Positions 1 to 7,856 of a DNA stretch of 64,000 nt are shown piece after piece. This DNA comes from Paractinoplanes polyasparticus (GTDB taxonomy: Bacteria > Actinomycetota > Actinomycetes > Mycobacteriales > Micromonosporaceae). The position numbers and the translations under genes are program-made. Below the pieces are notes generated by a model that saw only the letters and a list, made by a program, of their open reading frames with translations, was not told the DNA's origin and ran no database searches. Positions within the stretch are counted from its first letter, which is position 1. The number at the start of each line of letters is the position of its first letter. The DNA lies in the NCBI RefSeq assembly GCF_019710575.1, contig NZ_JAHWFK010000046.1:1-64000 (forward strand), written 5' to 3'.

Positions 1-85
1 ACTAATTGGCACTGGCTTATCAAGCACCCTGTTGAGTTCTCAAAGAACAACCACACCCGGCCAACCGCTCCGGGGCAACCGCTCA
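1..85 (-). other. rRNA operon 5' leader (pre-16S), gene body off the left edge
   Basis: Read on the minus strand this stretch contains TTTGAGAACTCAACAGGGTG (positions 28-47), the AT-richer box commonly found just upstream of actinobacterial 16S rRNA genes. No 16S sequence itself is inside the window, so the rRNA gene would begin left of base 1. The call rests on the leader motif plus the tandem promoters next to it. Confidence 0.7.
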
Positions 86-114
86 AACTTACCTGGTCGA
101 CTTCGCGAGCGCAA
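86..114 (-). promoter_or_regulatory. rrn promoter, gene-proximal
   Basis: On the minus strand TTGCGC (109-114) and TAAGTT (86-91) are separated by 17 bases. The same hexamers at the same spacing occur again at 256-284, which supports a tandem promoter array driving the leftward rRNA operon. Confidence 0.65.
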
Positions 115-129
115 GATCTAAAATCTTGC
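111..129. repeat. Short inverted repeat between rrn promoters
   Basis: GCAAGAT (111-117) is perfectly repeated in inverse at 123-129 with a 5-base loop. It overlaps the -35 of the proximal promoter. It may be a protein site or a small attenuating hairpin; function unknown. Confidence 0.45.
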
Positions 130-255
130 TCGCATCGCCCAAGTTTTCTCCACGACTGGAACCCGCTTTCCGGCGGGGTAGATCGTGAGAGTGGCCTCGC
201 GGACCGGCCGACGATCACTGAGTGATCTGCTTGCCCGGTTCCCGCTGGCTTGACT

Positions 256-284
256 AACTTACCCGGTTGGTTTCGCTAGCGCAA
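256..284 (-). promoter_or_regulatory. rrn promoter, middle
   Basis: Minus strand TTGCGC (279-284), 17-base spacer, TAAGTT (256-261). Both hexamers are identical to those of the proximal copy, and several spacer bases are also conserved, suggesting duplication of a promoter unit. Confidence 0.65.
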
Positions 285-399
285 GTCGCCCTGCCCTGCT
301 CCACCCGGCCTGTCGGTCAAGCGTAACGCCTACCCTTCGGGAGCGCCGTCCGAGCGTCGCTTTCGCGTCGTTCGTCCGGGTTTCCCTCGGGCAGAGAGA

Positions 400-429
400 A
401 AGTTACGCGACCGGGTGCCGCTCATGCAA
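400..429 (-). promoter_or_regulatory. rrn promoter, distal (diverged)
   Basis: Minus strand TTGCAT (424-429), 18-base spacer, TAACTT (400-405). It resembles the other two copies but has a longer spacer and altered hexamers, so it is less certain. The region 115-498 contains no convincing gene apart from these sites. Confidence 0.45.
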
Positions 430-498
430 ATCGACCCCCGTGCCCATCAGTGCTCCGAGACGACCCGAAACCGCTCCCCGACGTGAAAGAGTGGGCAC

Positions 499-714
499 AT
501 GGGAGCTTCGCGGACGCTGGCGGCCGACGTGCTCGTAGACATGATCATGCCGTTCGGCCAGTTCGTCATCGGCGCTCTTGTGCTGGTCACGCTGGTTGTC
601 TCGGTGCGCCGGCTCCTCGAGCGAGGGCCTTCCCGCATGGGTGGCGCAATGCTGCTGTCGGGCGGCGCGGTCATCGGTTTCGCCCTGGTCGGCTACCTGA
701 TCCAGCTTCTGTGA
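499..714 (+). CDS. Small two-helix membrane protein
   Basis: A 71-residue protein with a hydrophobic segment near residues 20-36 and a second near 48-70, separated by a basic loop (RRLLERGPSR). This is the layout of a small integral membrane protein of unknown function. The start could also be the ATG at 541, which would trim the polar N-terminus. It lies divergent from the rRNA promoters and no partner is obvious. I do not recognise a named family; the coding call rests on membrane-like composition and clean boundaries. Confidence 0.6.
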   Translation: MGASRTLAADVLVDMIMPFGQFVIGALVLVTLVVSVRRLLERGPSRMGGAMLLSGGAVIGFALVGYLIQLL

Positions 715-794
715 CGCCGCTGACACCTCAGTGATGAACCACTGAGCACGTACCTCAGACGCCGGGTACCGGAGAAGCGCCCTTCCAGCCGGAA

Positions 795-1592
795 CTACAG
801 GCGGCGGTTGGCGAGGCTCGGCAGTTCTGTGCGGATCTTGTCGAGACGGCCGAGGTCGAGGTCGGCGGTCACCACGCCGACGGTGTCGGGCGCCTGGGCC
901 AGCACGGTCCCCCAGGGGTCGATGATCATGCTGCGGCCGAAGCAGGTACGGCCGGGGTCGTGGTCTCCGATCTGGCCGGCCGCCACGACGTAGCACTGGT
1001 TCTCGATCGCCCGGGCCCGCAGCAGCACCTCCCAGTGGTCACGGCCGGTGTGCATCATGAACGCGGCCGGCACAACCAGGACTCGCGCGGCGCCCTCGAT
1101 GGCGAGCCGGCGGTAGAGCTCGGGGAAACGTAGGTCGTAGCAGATCGACAGGCCCGTGCGGACGCCGGCGATCTCGGCCACGACAGTCTCGTCGCCGGGC
1201 GCCACTGATCGGGATTCCTGATAGGAGACCCGGCCGGCGATCTCCACGTCGTACAGATGGATCTTGCGGTAGCGCGCGACCAGGCCACCATCGGGGTCGA
1301 AGACCAGGGACGTGTTGTAGGTGTGATCGGCGTCGGGCCCGCTTTCGTGGAACGAGCCGGTGTGCACCCAGATGCCGATCTCACGCGCCGCGTTCGAGAA
1401 GAACTTCGCGAAGTCGCCATCGATCGGCTCGGGCTTGGGCGCCGTCTGCCCCGGACCGAGGTAGTCAACGTATTCCGGCAGCACCGCCAGCTCGGCCCCG
1501 GCCGCTGCCGCGCGTTCGAGCACATCGCGGGCCACCTCGAGGTTGTGATCCCGGTTGGCCCGCGAGTTCACCTGACACACCGCAACACGCAT
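795..1592 (-). CDS. Carbon-nitrogen hydrolase (nitrilase superfamily, Nit1/Nit2-like)
   Basis: 265 residues, the usual length for a stand-alone C-N hydrolase. The catalytic triad is visible: Glu40 in LPEY, Lys110 in RYRKIHLYD and Cys151 in SICYDLRFPELYR. The family hydrolyses amides or nitriles; the RKIHLYD and CYDLRFPE motifs point to the omega-amidase/deaminated-glutathione amidase branch, but the substrate cannot be read from sequence. Translation starts at the ATG with a TAGGCT hexamer exactly six bases upstream and no Shine-Dalgarno, suggesting a leaderless message. Cytosolic. Confidence 0.88.
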   Translation of the reverse strand: MRVAVCQVNSRANRDHNLEVARDVLERAAAAGAELAVLPEYVDYLGPGQTAPKPEPIDGDFAKFFSNAAREIGIWVHTGSFHESGPDADHTYNTSLVFDPDGGLVARYRKIHLYDVEIAGRVSYQESRSVAPGDETVVAEIAGVRTGLSICYDLRFPELYRRLAIEGAARVLVVPAAFMMHTGRDHWEVLLRARAIENQCYVVAAGQIGDHDPGRTCFGRSMIIDPWGTVLAQAPDTVGVVTADLDLGRLDKIRTELPSLANRRL

Positions 1593-1598
1593 TCCTGA

Positions 1599-1604
1599 AG
1601 CCTA
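1599..1604 (-). promoter_or_regulatory. -10 hexamer of leaderless nitrilase gene
   Basis: Minus-strand TAGGCT followed by six bases and then the ATG of the 795-1592 gene. Same layout as ten other genes in this window. Confidence 0.5.
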
Positions 1605-1739
1605 CGAGCGCTCCGGGCGCAGCCCAACCCCCGCCGAGGAGGCAGTACCAAAGAACTGTCCCGGTCCCCTACCGATGGCCCTAGCCGTGGCGGCGGCTCC
1701 ACGGTTGACTCCCACCTGATCGATCGAAGCCGCGACCGG

Positions 1740-2282
1740 TCAGGCGTGAGGAGGCGATGCACACGGAGCCGATGCACACGGAGGCGATGCACACGGAGGC
1801 GATGCAGACGGAGGCACCACGGGCGGGGGCGATGCGGCCGCCCGCGCCAGGAGCGCACGCAGGAAGCGCCGGTGTTTCGGGGCCAGGCGGGTCCAGATCC
1901 GGCGCCCGAGGGGACGGTCGAAACGGACCAGCATCGCCTGGGTCACCTCGGTTCCCGTGCTGTGCAGGACGAGACGCGCGGTCACGCCGGTCGCGGCCCT
2001 CGATTCGAGGACGATGTGGGAGGAGCAGTTGTGAAGGATCCGCCATCCGAGCACCTGGGCACGCGACCACGGTGGCGCCAGCGGGATGCCCAGCAGCGTC
2101 CAGACGGCGATCATTTGCGCTCGGGTAGCCCGGGGGCAGCGCTCCAGGGTCTGCCGCGCCCACTGCTCGGCTGTCCGGTCGGCCGATGTGGCGAAGGCGA
2201 ACGACTCGCGGTAGTCCACGGGTTCCAGGCCGGCGAGGGCCTCGAGGCCGGGCGGCGTCTCGATCTCGCGAACGGTGATCAT
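1740..2282 (-). CDS. DUF2867-like protein with repetitive C-terminal tail
   Basis: 180 residues. The first ~145 residues resemble the small actinobacterial DUF2867/SRPBCC-like fold (motifs TAEQWAR, LGWRI, the VRFDRPLGRRIW region). The last ~35 residues are low-complexity Ala-Ser-Pro-Cys with a five-residue repeat (ASPPC type) encoded by the tandem 15-bp repeat at 1751-1810, so the tail is probably a recent expansion rather than a domain. No good ribosome site precedes the ATG. The neighbouring SnoaL-like gene lies 45 bp upstream on the same strand and may be co-transcribed. Function unknown. Confidence 0.65.
   Translation of the reverse strand: MITVREIETPPGLEALAGLEPVDYRESFAFATSADRTAEQWARQTLERCPRATRAQMIAVWTLLGIPLAPPWSRAQVLGWRILHNCSSHIVLESRAATGVTARLVLHSTGTEVTQAMLVRFDRPLGRRIWTRLAPKHRRFLRALLARAAASPPPVVPPSASPPCASPPCASAPCASPPHA
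1751..1810. repeat. 15-bp tandem repeat, four copies
   Basis: Unit gaggcgatgcacacg starts at 1751, 1766, 1781 and 1796, with one or two mismatches. It sits inside the 3' end of the DUF2867-like gene and preserves its frame (15 = 5 codons). Confidence 0.9.
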
Positions 2283-2327
2283 GGCCGCGACCGGGAGGAG
2301 AACTGCGAGGACATGAGGAAACCCCGG

Positions 2328-2687
2328 TCAGGCCAGGCGAGACTGCATGGCCTCGGCCAGCGCGTGGATGCCCTTCAACGGTCGGATCATCACTGTGAAT
2401 TCGGTGATCTGGCCGTCCGCGGCCTCCTGGAGGAAGTCGCAGCCCTCGAGGTGCATGTCGCCGATGTGGGCGCGGAACAGCAGGGCGTGGTCGGGCGGCG
2501 AGGTCAGCTCACGGGTGTAGTGGAAGTCCTCGAAGACCTGAACGACGGCCTTGAGGATCGGGGCCACGGCGAAACGGCCGCGATAGGGAGTGAAGACAAC
2601 CGGGCTGCGGAAGACGACGTCCTCGTGGAGCAGTGCCAGGGCGGCGTCGATGTCCTGGGCTTCGATGGCGGCTCGGAACGGGTGCAA
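2328..2687 (-). CDS. SnoaL-like / NTF2-fold protein
   Basis: 119 residues with the SnoaL-like pattern: an N-terminal helix pair, ALALLHEDVVFRSPV, a central VFEDFHYT segment and a C-terminal beta strand EFTVMIRPL. The fold is used by small hydroxylases, cyclases and isomerases and by plain binding proteins, so no reaction is assigned. The start is a TTG directly downstream of the palindrome at 2703-2714. The gene diverges from the PadR regulator at 2758 and is the likely regulatory target. Confidence 0.7.
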   Translation of the reverse strand: MHPFRAAIEAQDIDAALALLHEDVVFRSPVVFTPYRGRFAVAPILKAVVQVFEDFHYTRELTSPPDHALLFRAHIGDMHLEGCDFLQEAADGQITEFTVMIRPLKGIHALAEAMQSRLA

Positions 2688-2702
2688 GGCGGGCCCCTAT
2701 AG

Positions 2703-2714
2703 TCAACTAGTTGA
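2703..2714. promoter_or_regulatory. Candidate PadR operator
   Basis: TCAACTAGTTGA is a perfect 12-bp palindrome lying between the divergent SnoaL-like and PadR genes and close to both starts. This is where an autoregulating PadR protein would bind. Confidence 0.6.
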
Positions 2715-2757
2715 ATAGGTGCGGATTACGCTAACCTGCGCTCGAGGAGGTGTCCAG

Positions 2758-3333
2758 ATGTCGCTGCGCCACGCAGTGCTGGCGGCCCTGGCGCAGGGCG
2801 AAGCGTCGGGGTACGAGCTGGCCAAGCGGTTCGATGTAGGAGTCGCCAACTTCTGGTCGGCCACTCCGCAGCAGCTCTACCGGGATTTGGAACGGCTCGA
2901 ACAGGACGGCCTGGTCAGCGCCCGGGTGGTGGAGCAGAGCCGCCGGCCCAACAAGCGGGTGTTCGTGCTGACCACCGCGGGACGTGAGGAGCTACGGGCG
3001 TTCGGCGAGCGGCCGGCCAAGCCGCCGGCGATGCGGGACGAGTTCCTCGTCAAGTTGCAGGCCGTCGACCCGGAACGGCCCGAGGCGATCCTCGCCGCGG
3101 CCACGGAGCGGATCGGACGGTCGCGCGAGAAACTCGCCCGGTACGACCAACTGCGGGAACGGATGCTGGCGGGACGCGACGAAGACCAGTTCCTGCGCGA
3201 GAGCGACCAGGTCGGGCCCTACCTGACACTCATGGCGGGGCGGATGTACGAGCAGACGAACATCCGGTGGGCCACCACCGTGCTCGAGACGCTCACCAAC
3301 CGCCACGCCGGAGTGCGCGGCACGAGCGGGTAG
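2758..3333 (+). CDS. PadR-family transcriptional regulator
   Basis: 191 residues from the ATG preceded by AGGAGGTG five bases upstream; an upstream in-frame ATG at 2719 lacks such a site. The N-terminal winged helix is clear (SLRHAVLAALAQGEASGYELAKRF, then QLYRDLERLEQDGLV and the wing RPNKRVFVLTTAGREEL, residues ~1-80). The C-terminal half (~90-180) is the helical Vir_act_alpha_C-type dimerisation region. PadR proteins usually repress themselves and a divergent neighbour, here probably the SnoaL-like gene. Inducer unknown. Confidence 0.87.
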   Translation: MSLRHAVLAALAQGEASGYELAKRFDVGVANFWSATPQQLYRDLERLEQDGLVSARVVEQSRRPNKRVFVLTTAGREELRAFGERPAKPPAMRDEFLVKLQAVDPERPEAILAAATERIGRSREKLARYDQLRERMLAGRDEDQFLRESDQVGPYLTLMAGRMYEQTNIRWATTVLETLTNRHAGVRGTSG

Positions 3334-3353
3334 GACTCACCGCGTACGCGAAA

Positions 3354-3395
3354 AAGCCGCCGCCGTCGCACCCGGAGGGACGACAGCGGCGGCTT
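3354..3395. terminator. Bidirectional terminator between padR-like gene and clpX
   Basis: AAGCCGCCGC (3354-3363) pairs perfectly with GCGGCGGCTT (3386-3395), extended by GTCG/CGAC after one mismatch, with a 12-base loop. A-run and T-rich ends flank it. It sits between two convergent genes. Confidence 0.8.
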
Positions 3396-3404
3396 CTGAC
3401 AACG

Positions 3405-4694
3405 TCAGGCGGACTTTTCCTCGCGCTCGCGACGGCGGCGGCCGACGAACTCGCGCGGGACGATCGTGGGGTTCACGTTCTCGAGAACCACCTCGCGGTT
3501 GATGACCACACGAGCGGCGTCGGGGTTGCTCGGCACCTCGTACATCACGGAGAGCAGAACCTCTTCCATGATGGCGCGGAGACCGCGGGCGCCCGTGCCG
3601 CGCAGCATCGCCTGGTCGGCGATGGCCTCGAGAGCGCCGAAGTCGAACTCGAGCTCGACCCCGTCCAGCTCGAAGAGGCGCTGGTACTGCTTCACGTAGG
3701 CGTTGCGGGGCTCGGTCAGGATCTTGATCAGAGCCTCGCGGTCGAGGTTGCGGACCGTGGTGATGACCGGCAGACGACCGATGAACTCGGGAATCAGGCC
3801 GAACTTCAGCATGTCTTCCGGCATGACGCGGCTGAAGATGTCGTCGGTGTTCCGCTCGGAGATCGAGCGCAGGTGAGCGCCGAAACCGACACCGCCGTGG
3901 CCCACCCGCGACTCGATGATGCGGTCGAGGCCTGCGAACGCGCCACCCACGATGAACAGCACGTTGGTGGTGTCGATCTGGATGAATTCCTGGTGGGGGT
4001 GCTTCCGGCCGCCCTGGGGCGGAACGTTGGCCACCGTGCCCTCGAGGATCTTCAGCAGAGCCTGCTGGACGCCCTCACCGGAGACGTCGCGGGTGATCGA
4101 CGGGTTCTCGCTCTTGCGGGCGATCTTGTCGACCTCGTCGATGTAGATGATGCCCTGCTCGGCCCGCTTGACGTCGTAGTCGGCGGCCTGGATCAGCTTG
4201 AGCAGGATGTTTTCCACATCCTCGCCCACGTAGCCGGCCTCGGTCAGAGCCGTGGCGTCCGCGATCGCGAACGGCACGTTCAGCATGCGAGCCAGCGTCT
4301 GCGCCAGGTGGGTCTTGCCGCAGCCCGTGGGGCCGATGAGCATGATGTTGGACTTGGCCACCTCGACGTCACTGCCTGCACCGGGCGCGCCGCTCGACTC
4401 GGCCTGAATCCTCTTGTAGTGGTTGTAGACGGCGACCGAGAGCGCCTTCTTGGCCTGTTCCTGACCCACCACGTACTGGTCGAGGAACTGGCAGATCTCC
4501 ATCGGCTTGGGAAGCTCTTCCCACTTCACCTCGCCGGTCTCGGCCAACTCCTCTTCGATGATCTCGTTGCAGAGGTCAATGCACTCGTCGCAGATATAGA
4601 CCCCAGGGCCCGCGATGAGCTTTTTGACCTGCTTCTGGGACTTCCCACAGAAGGAGCACTTCAGTAGGTCGCCGCCGTCGCCGATCCGTGCCAC
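3405..4694 (-). CDS. clpX: ATP-dependent Clp protease ATP-binding subunit ClpX
   Basis: 429 residues. An N-terminal zinc-binding domain with Cys13, Cys16, Cys35 and Cys38 is followed by the AAA+ module: Walker A GPTGCGKT at 121-128, pore loop GYVG at 154-157, Walker B IIYIDE near 182-187 and sensor-2 region FIGRLP. The tripeptide loop that docks on ClpP reads VGF instead of the enterobacterial IGF. ClpX unfolds tagged substrates and feeds them to ClpP1P2 in the cytosol. The start is GTG with AAGGAG seven bases upstream. It is separated from clpP2 by a terminator, so it has its own promoter. Confidence 0.98.
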   Translation of the reverse strand: MARIGDGGDLLKCSFCGKSQKQVKKLIAGPGVYICDECIDLCNEIIEEELAETGEVKWEELPKPMEICQFLDQYVVGQEQAKKALSVAVYNHYKRIQAESSGAPGAGSDVEVAKSNIMLIGPTGCGKTHLAQTLARMLNVPFAIADATALTEAGYVGEDVENILLKLIQAADYDVKRAEQGIIYIDEVDKIARKSENPSITRDVSGEGVQQALLKILEGTVANVPPQGGRKHPHQEFIQIDTTNVLFIVGGAFAGLDRIIESRVGHGGVGFGAHLRSISERNTDDIFSRVMPEDMLKFGLIPEFIGRLPVITTVRNLDREALIKILTEPRNAYVKQYQRLFELDGVELEFDFGALEAIADQAMLRGTGARGLRAIMEEVLLSVMYEVPSNPDAARVVINREVVLENVNPTIVPREFVGRRRREREEKSA

Positions 4695-4851
4695 CTACGT
4701 ACTCCTTGAGCTCATCGGCCGGCTTGCGCCGGCCCTGATCTGAGGACTGATTGCCTCGTTGCCATCTCATCGTCTGCCGAACCGCGTAACTGAGGCTGCA
4801 TGCTCGACGTTACCCGCAAAGGTGCGGTTCTCCGACCCCCCAAAACGGGCG

Positions 4852-4896
4852 TGTCAGGGGTCGGCCGGCCTATTTGGCACCGGCCGGCCCCCGACA
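4852..4896 (-). terminator. Terminator downstream of clpP2
   Basis: Left arm 4852-4868 and right arm 4880-4896 form a 17-bp stem with two imperfect positions around an 11-base loop. The stem is built on GGCCGGCC repeats. It lies eight bases after the clpP2 stop (minus strand). The rest of 4695-4851 shows no gene. Confidence 0.75.
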
Positions 4897-4903
4897 TGAT
4901 GCC

Positions 4904-5569
4904 TCAGCTGCCGGAGCCGACCGACTGCAGGCTCTTCTTGCGGCTCGCCAGCACGACGTCGACGATGCCGTACTCCTTGGCCTCGTCGGCCGTCATGATC
5001 TTGTCGCGGTCGACGTCCTTGCGGACCTGCTCCGGCGGGCGGCCGGTGTGCCGCGAGATCATCTGCTCCATCTGGGTGCGCATGCGGAGGATCTCACGCG
5101 CCTGGATCTCGATGTCCGACCCCTGGCCGTAACCACCCTCGGTGGCCGGCTGGTGGATCAGCACACGCGAGTTCGGCAGCGCCATGCGCTTGCCCGCCGT
5201 ACCGCCGGCCAGCAGAACCGCGGCGGCGCTGGCAGCCTGCCCGAGGCAGACCGTCGAGATGTCGGGGCGGACGTACTGCATCGTGTCGTAGATCGCCGTC
5301 ATGGCGGTGAAGGAGCCGCCGGGCGAGTTGATGTACATCAGGATGTCGCGGTCCGGGTCGGAGCTCTCCAGCGTCAGCAGCTGGGCCATCACGTCGTTGG
5401 CCGACGCGTCGTCCACCTGCACGCCGAGGAAGATGATCCGGTCCTCGAACATCTTGTTGTACGGGTTCGTCTCCTTCATCATCCCGTTCGAGGAACGCTC
5501 GACGAAGGAAGGCAGCACGTAGCGGTTGTGCACCGGCGCGAACCCGGAGGGCAGGGTCATGTCAGTCAT
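4904..5569 (-). CDS. clpP2: ATP-dependent Clp protease proteolytic subunit (ClpP2)
   Basis: 221 residues. The serine protease triad is Ser114 (GQAAS), His139 (LIHQP) and Asp189 (DRDK). A ~30-residue N-terminal extension resembles actinobacterial ClpP2 propeptides. In actinobacteria ClpP1 and ClpP2 form separate heptamers that stack into the active tetradecamer; ClpP2 is normally the ring that docks ClpX/ClpC1. It follows clpP1 by 11 bp, so the two are co-transcribed. Confidence 0.97.
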   Translation of the reverse strand: MTDMTLPSGFAPVHNRYVLPSFVERSSNGMMKETNPYNKMFEDRIIFLGVQVDDASANDVMAQLLTLESSDPDRDILMYINSPGGSFTAMTAIYDTMQYVRPDISTVCLGQAASAAAVLLAGGTAGKRMALPNSRVLIHQPATEGGYGQGSDIEIQAREILRMRTQMEQMISRHTGRPPEQVRKDVDRDKIMTADEAKEYGIVDVVLASRKKSLQSVGSGS

Positions 5570-5580
5570 CTTTCAGCTCC

Positions 5581-6210
5581 TCAGTTCAGCGTTCCGGCGC
5601 CCTCGGGAACCTGAGTGGCCCCGGTGATCACCTTGTCGATGAAGCCGTAATCCATGGCCTCCTGAGCCGTGAACCAGCGGTCACGGTCGGAGTCCTGCTC
5701 GATCTGCTCCTGGGTCTGGCCGGTGTGGAAGGCGACCCGCTCCTGGAACATGCGCTTGGTGTACAGCATCTGCTCGGCCTGGATGGCGATGTCGGCGGCC
5801 GTGCCGCCCATGCCACCGGACGGCTGGTGCATCATGATTCGCGCGTGCGGCAGCGAGAAACGCTTGCCCGGGGCGCCGGCGCAGAGCAGCAGCTGTCCCA
5901 TCGACGCGGCCATGCCCATCGCGACGGTCTGAACGTCGTTGTCGATGAACTGCATCGTGTCGTAGATCGCCATACCCGAGTAGACCGAGCCACCGGGCGA
6001 GTTGATCCAAAGGTTGATGTCGCGCTCAGGGTCCTCGGCGGAAAGCAGCAGCAGCTGCGCGCAGATGCGGTTGGCAACCGAGTCGGTCACCTCGCTGCCG
6101 AGGAAGATGATGCGCTCACGCAGCAGGCGGTTGAAGACCGAGTCGTCGAGGTTGCCACTGAGGGAATCACCGCGGAGCACGGGGCTCGCGGGGAGATGAA
6201 GATCGGTCAT
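5581..6210 (-). CDS. clpP1: ATP-dependent Clp protease proteolytic subunit (ClpP1)
   Basis: 209 residues with Ser103 (MAAS), His128 (MMHQP) and Asp177 (DRDR) as the triad and the NSPGGSVYSGMAIYDTM core of ClpP. First gene of the clpP1-clpP2 pair. The 259-bp upstream gap contains a ClgR-type operator (6318-6334) and a long palindrome (6349-6456) that separates it from tig, so clpP1P2 is controlled independently of tig. Confidence 0.97.
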   Translation of the reverse strand: MTDLHLPASPVLRGDSLSGNLDDSVFNRLLRERIIFLGSEVTDSVANRICAQLLLLSAEDPERDINLWINSPGGSVYSGMAIYDTMQFIDNDVQTVAMGMAASMGQLLLCAGAPGKRFSLPHARIMMHQPSGGMGGTAADIAIQAEQMLYTKRMFQERVAFHTGQTQEQIEQDSDRDRWFTAQEAMDYGFIDKVITGATQVPEGAGTLN

Positions 6211-6317
6211 GGCAGCCCTTCACAGCTGACTGTGTCGGCCAGTGGCGGCCGGCAAGTTGTCCGTCGTACGACCAACCTAACCGGTCCATTGCGCATCAGC
6301 TTCCCGCTCGGGCAGGT

Positions 6318-6334
6318 GTTCGCTGACAGCGCAC
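6318..6334. promoter_or_regulatory. Candidate ClgR operator of clpP1P2
   Basis: GTTCGCTGACAGCGCAC fits the described ClgR pattern GTTCGC-N5-GCG and the core CGCYNANRGCG. It lies ~108 bp upstream of the clpP1 start, where ClgR activates clp genes in other actinobacteria. Confidence 0.65.
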
Positions 6335-6348
6335 GGCTGAGCCAGCCG

Positions 6349-6456
6349 GAACGCGATGCCCCTTCGAGGCTGACGACGAGACGGTGGTTTTCCGTCACCG
6401 CAAAGAGCGCGGGGACGGAAAACCACCGTCTCGTCGTCAGCGGGGCGATCGCGTTC
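6349..6456. repeat. Long nested palindrome, family A copy 1
   Basis: Inner arms 6370-6396 and 6414-6440 are a perfect 27-bp inverted repeat with a 17-base loop. Outer arms 6349-6362 and 6442-6456 pair with one bulged base. A homologous element is at 33860-33962. Position between tig and clpP1 lets it act as a terminator of tig, but the conserved loop and second copy argue for a dispersed element. Confidence 0.85.
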
Positions 6457-6469
6457 TATAGCTGGGACC

Positions 6470-7819
6470 TCAGTGGTTGTGGCCCGCGTGCTCGTCCTCG
6501 CTGGCGGCGCGGAGGTCGTCGAGGGTCAGCACGGTGCCTTCGCTGTCCTTCATCTCGACCTGCTCCATCACCGAAGCCAGGGCCTTGCCGCGGCGCACAT
6601 CGCCGAACACGGCCGAAGCCGCACCCGACTGCACCAGCTGGTCGTAATACTCCTGAGGCTGCATCTGAGCGCGCTGCGCACGGTGCACGATCTCGTGCCC
6701 GAACTCGTCGTCGGAGACCTGAACGTCCTCGGCGTCGGCGATCGTGTCGAGCAGCAGCTGGATGCGGACGCCCTCCTGAGCGGCCTCGGTCAGCTCCTGC
6801 TCGATCTGCTCCTCGGTCTTGTCCTCGGAGCTCAGGTAGTCCTGCAGGGTCGCGCCGATCCGCTCCAGCTGGTCGGTCATGGCCTGCTTGCGGCCCTCGA
6901 CCTCATCCTTGACGACGCCCTCGGGCGCCGGGATGTCGGCCGTCTCGACCAGCTGCTTCAGCGCCTCGTCACGGGCCGCGTAGATCTGCTCGACCTTCTT
7001 GACCTTGGTCAGCCGCTCACGCAGGTCGTTGCGCAGCTCCTCCAGCGTGTCGAACTCGCTGGCCATCTGAGCGAAATCGTCGTCGACCTCGGGCAGCTGC
7101 TTGTCCTTCACGCTGCGAACCGTCACCTCGACGTCCGCGTCCCGGCCGGCGAAGTCGCCACCGACCAGCTGCGTGGTGAACTGGGCGTCGGCGCCGGCCA
7201 CCAGGCCCACGAGAACCTCGTCGAGGCCCGGGAGCAGCTGCTTGCTGCCCACCTCGTGCGAGATGTTCGTCGCCGAGCCGCCCGGCACCTCGGTGCCGTC
7301 CACGGTCGCCTTCAGGTCGAGCTGCACGTAGTCGCCCTCGGCGGCCGGCCGCTCCACCGTCTTCAGGGTGGCGAAACGCTCCCGCAGCCCGTTGATCTGC
7401 TCGTCGATCTCGTTGTCGCCGATCTCGACGGCCGGGACCGTGACCGAGATGGTCTTGAGGTCGGGCACGGTGATCTCGGGACGGACGTCGACCTCGGCGG
7501 TGAACTTCAGCGGCTCGTTGTCGCCGAACTCGGTGATCTCGACCTCGGGGCGGCCCAGCGTCTTGACGTCGTGCTCACGCACGGCGGCCAGGATCTGCTG
7601 AGGGATCGCCTCCTGAACGGCCTCGTTGAGGACCGCGCCACGCCCGACACGCTGGTCGATGACCGCTGAAGGGATCTTGCCGCGACGGAAGCCCGGCACC
7701 TGCACCTGCGCGCCGATCTCCCGGTACGCCTTCTGCAGGCTCGGCTTGAGCTCGTCGAACGGCACCTCGATGGCGAGCTTCACCCGAGTCGGGCTCAGAG
7801 TCTCGACGGTGCTCTTCAC
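6470..7819 (-). CDS. tig: Trigger factor (ribosome-associated chaperone, peptidyl-prolyl isomerase)
   Basis: 449 residues. The ribosome-docking signature GFRRGK is at 43-48, the FKBP-type isomerase domain lies near 150-245 (GDYVQLDLKATVDG) and the long helical C-terminal chaperone domain follows. The protein ends in a short His-containing tail (HAGHNH). It binds at the ribosomal exit tunnel and shields nascent chains. The start is GTG with AAGGAG about seven bases upstream. Conserved position upstream of clpP1P2. Confidence 0.97.
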   Translation of the reverse strand: MKSTVETLSPTRVKLAIEVPFDELKPSLQKAYREIGAQVQVPGFRRGKIPSAVIDQRVGRGAVLNEAVQEAIPQQILAAVREHDVKTLGRPEVEITEFGDNEPLKFTAEVDVRPEITVPDLKTISVTVPAVEIGDNEIDEQINGLRERFATLKTVERPAAEGDYVQLDLKATVDGTEVPGGSATNISHEVGSKQLLPGLDEVLVGLVAGADAQFTTQLVGGDFAGRDADVEVTVRSVKDKQLPEVDDDFAQMASEFDTLEELRNDLRERLTKVKKVEQIYAARDEALKQLVETADIPAPEGVVKDEVEGRKQAMTDQLERIGATLQDYLSSEDKTEEQIEQELTEAAQEGVRIQLLLDTIADAEDVQVSDDEFGHEIVHRAQRAQMQPQEYYDQLVQSGAASAVFGDVRRGKALASVMEQVEMKDSEGTVLTLDDLRAASEDEHAGHNH

Positions 7820-7856
7820 AGGCGTACTCCTTGTTGCTGCGGATAGTTGATGTCAG

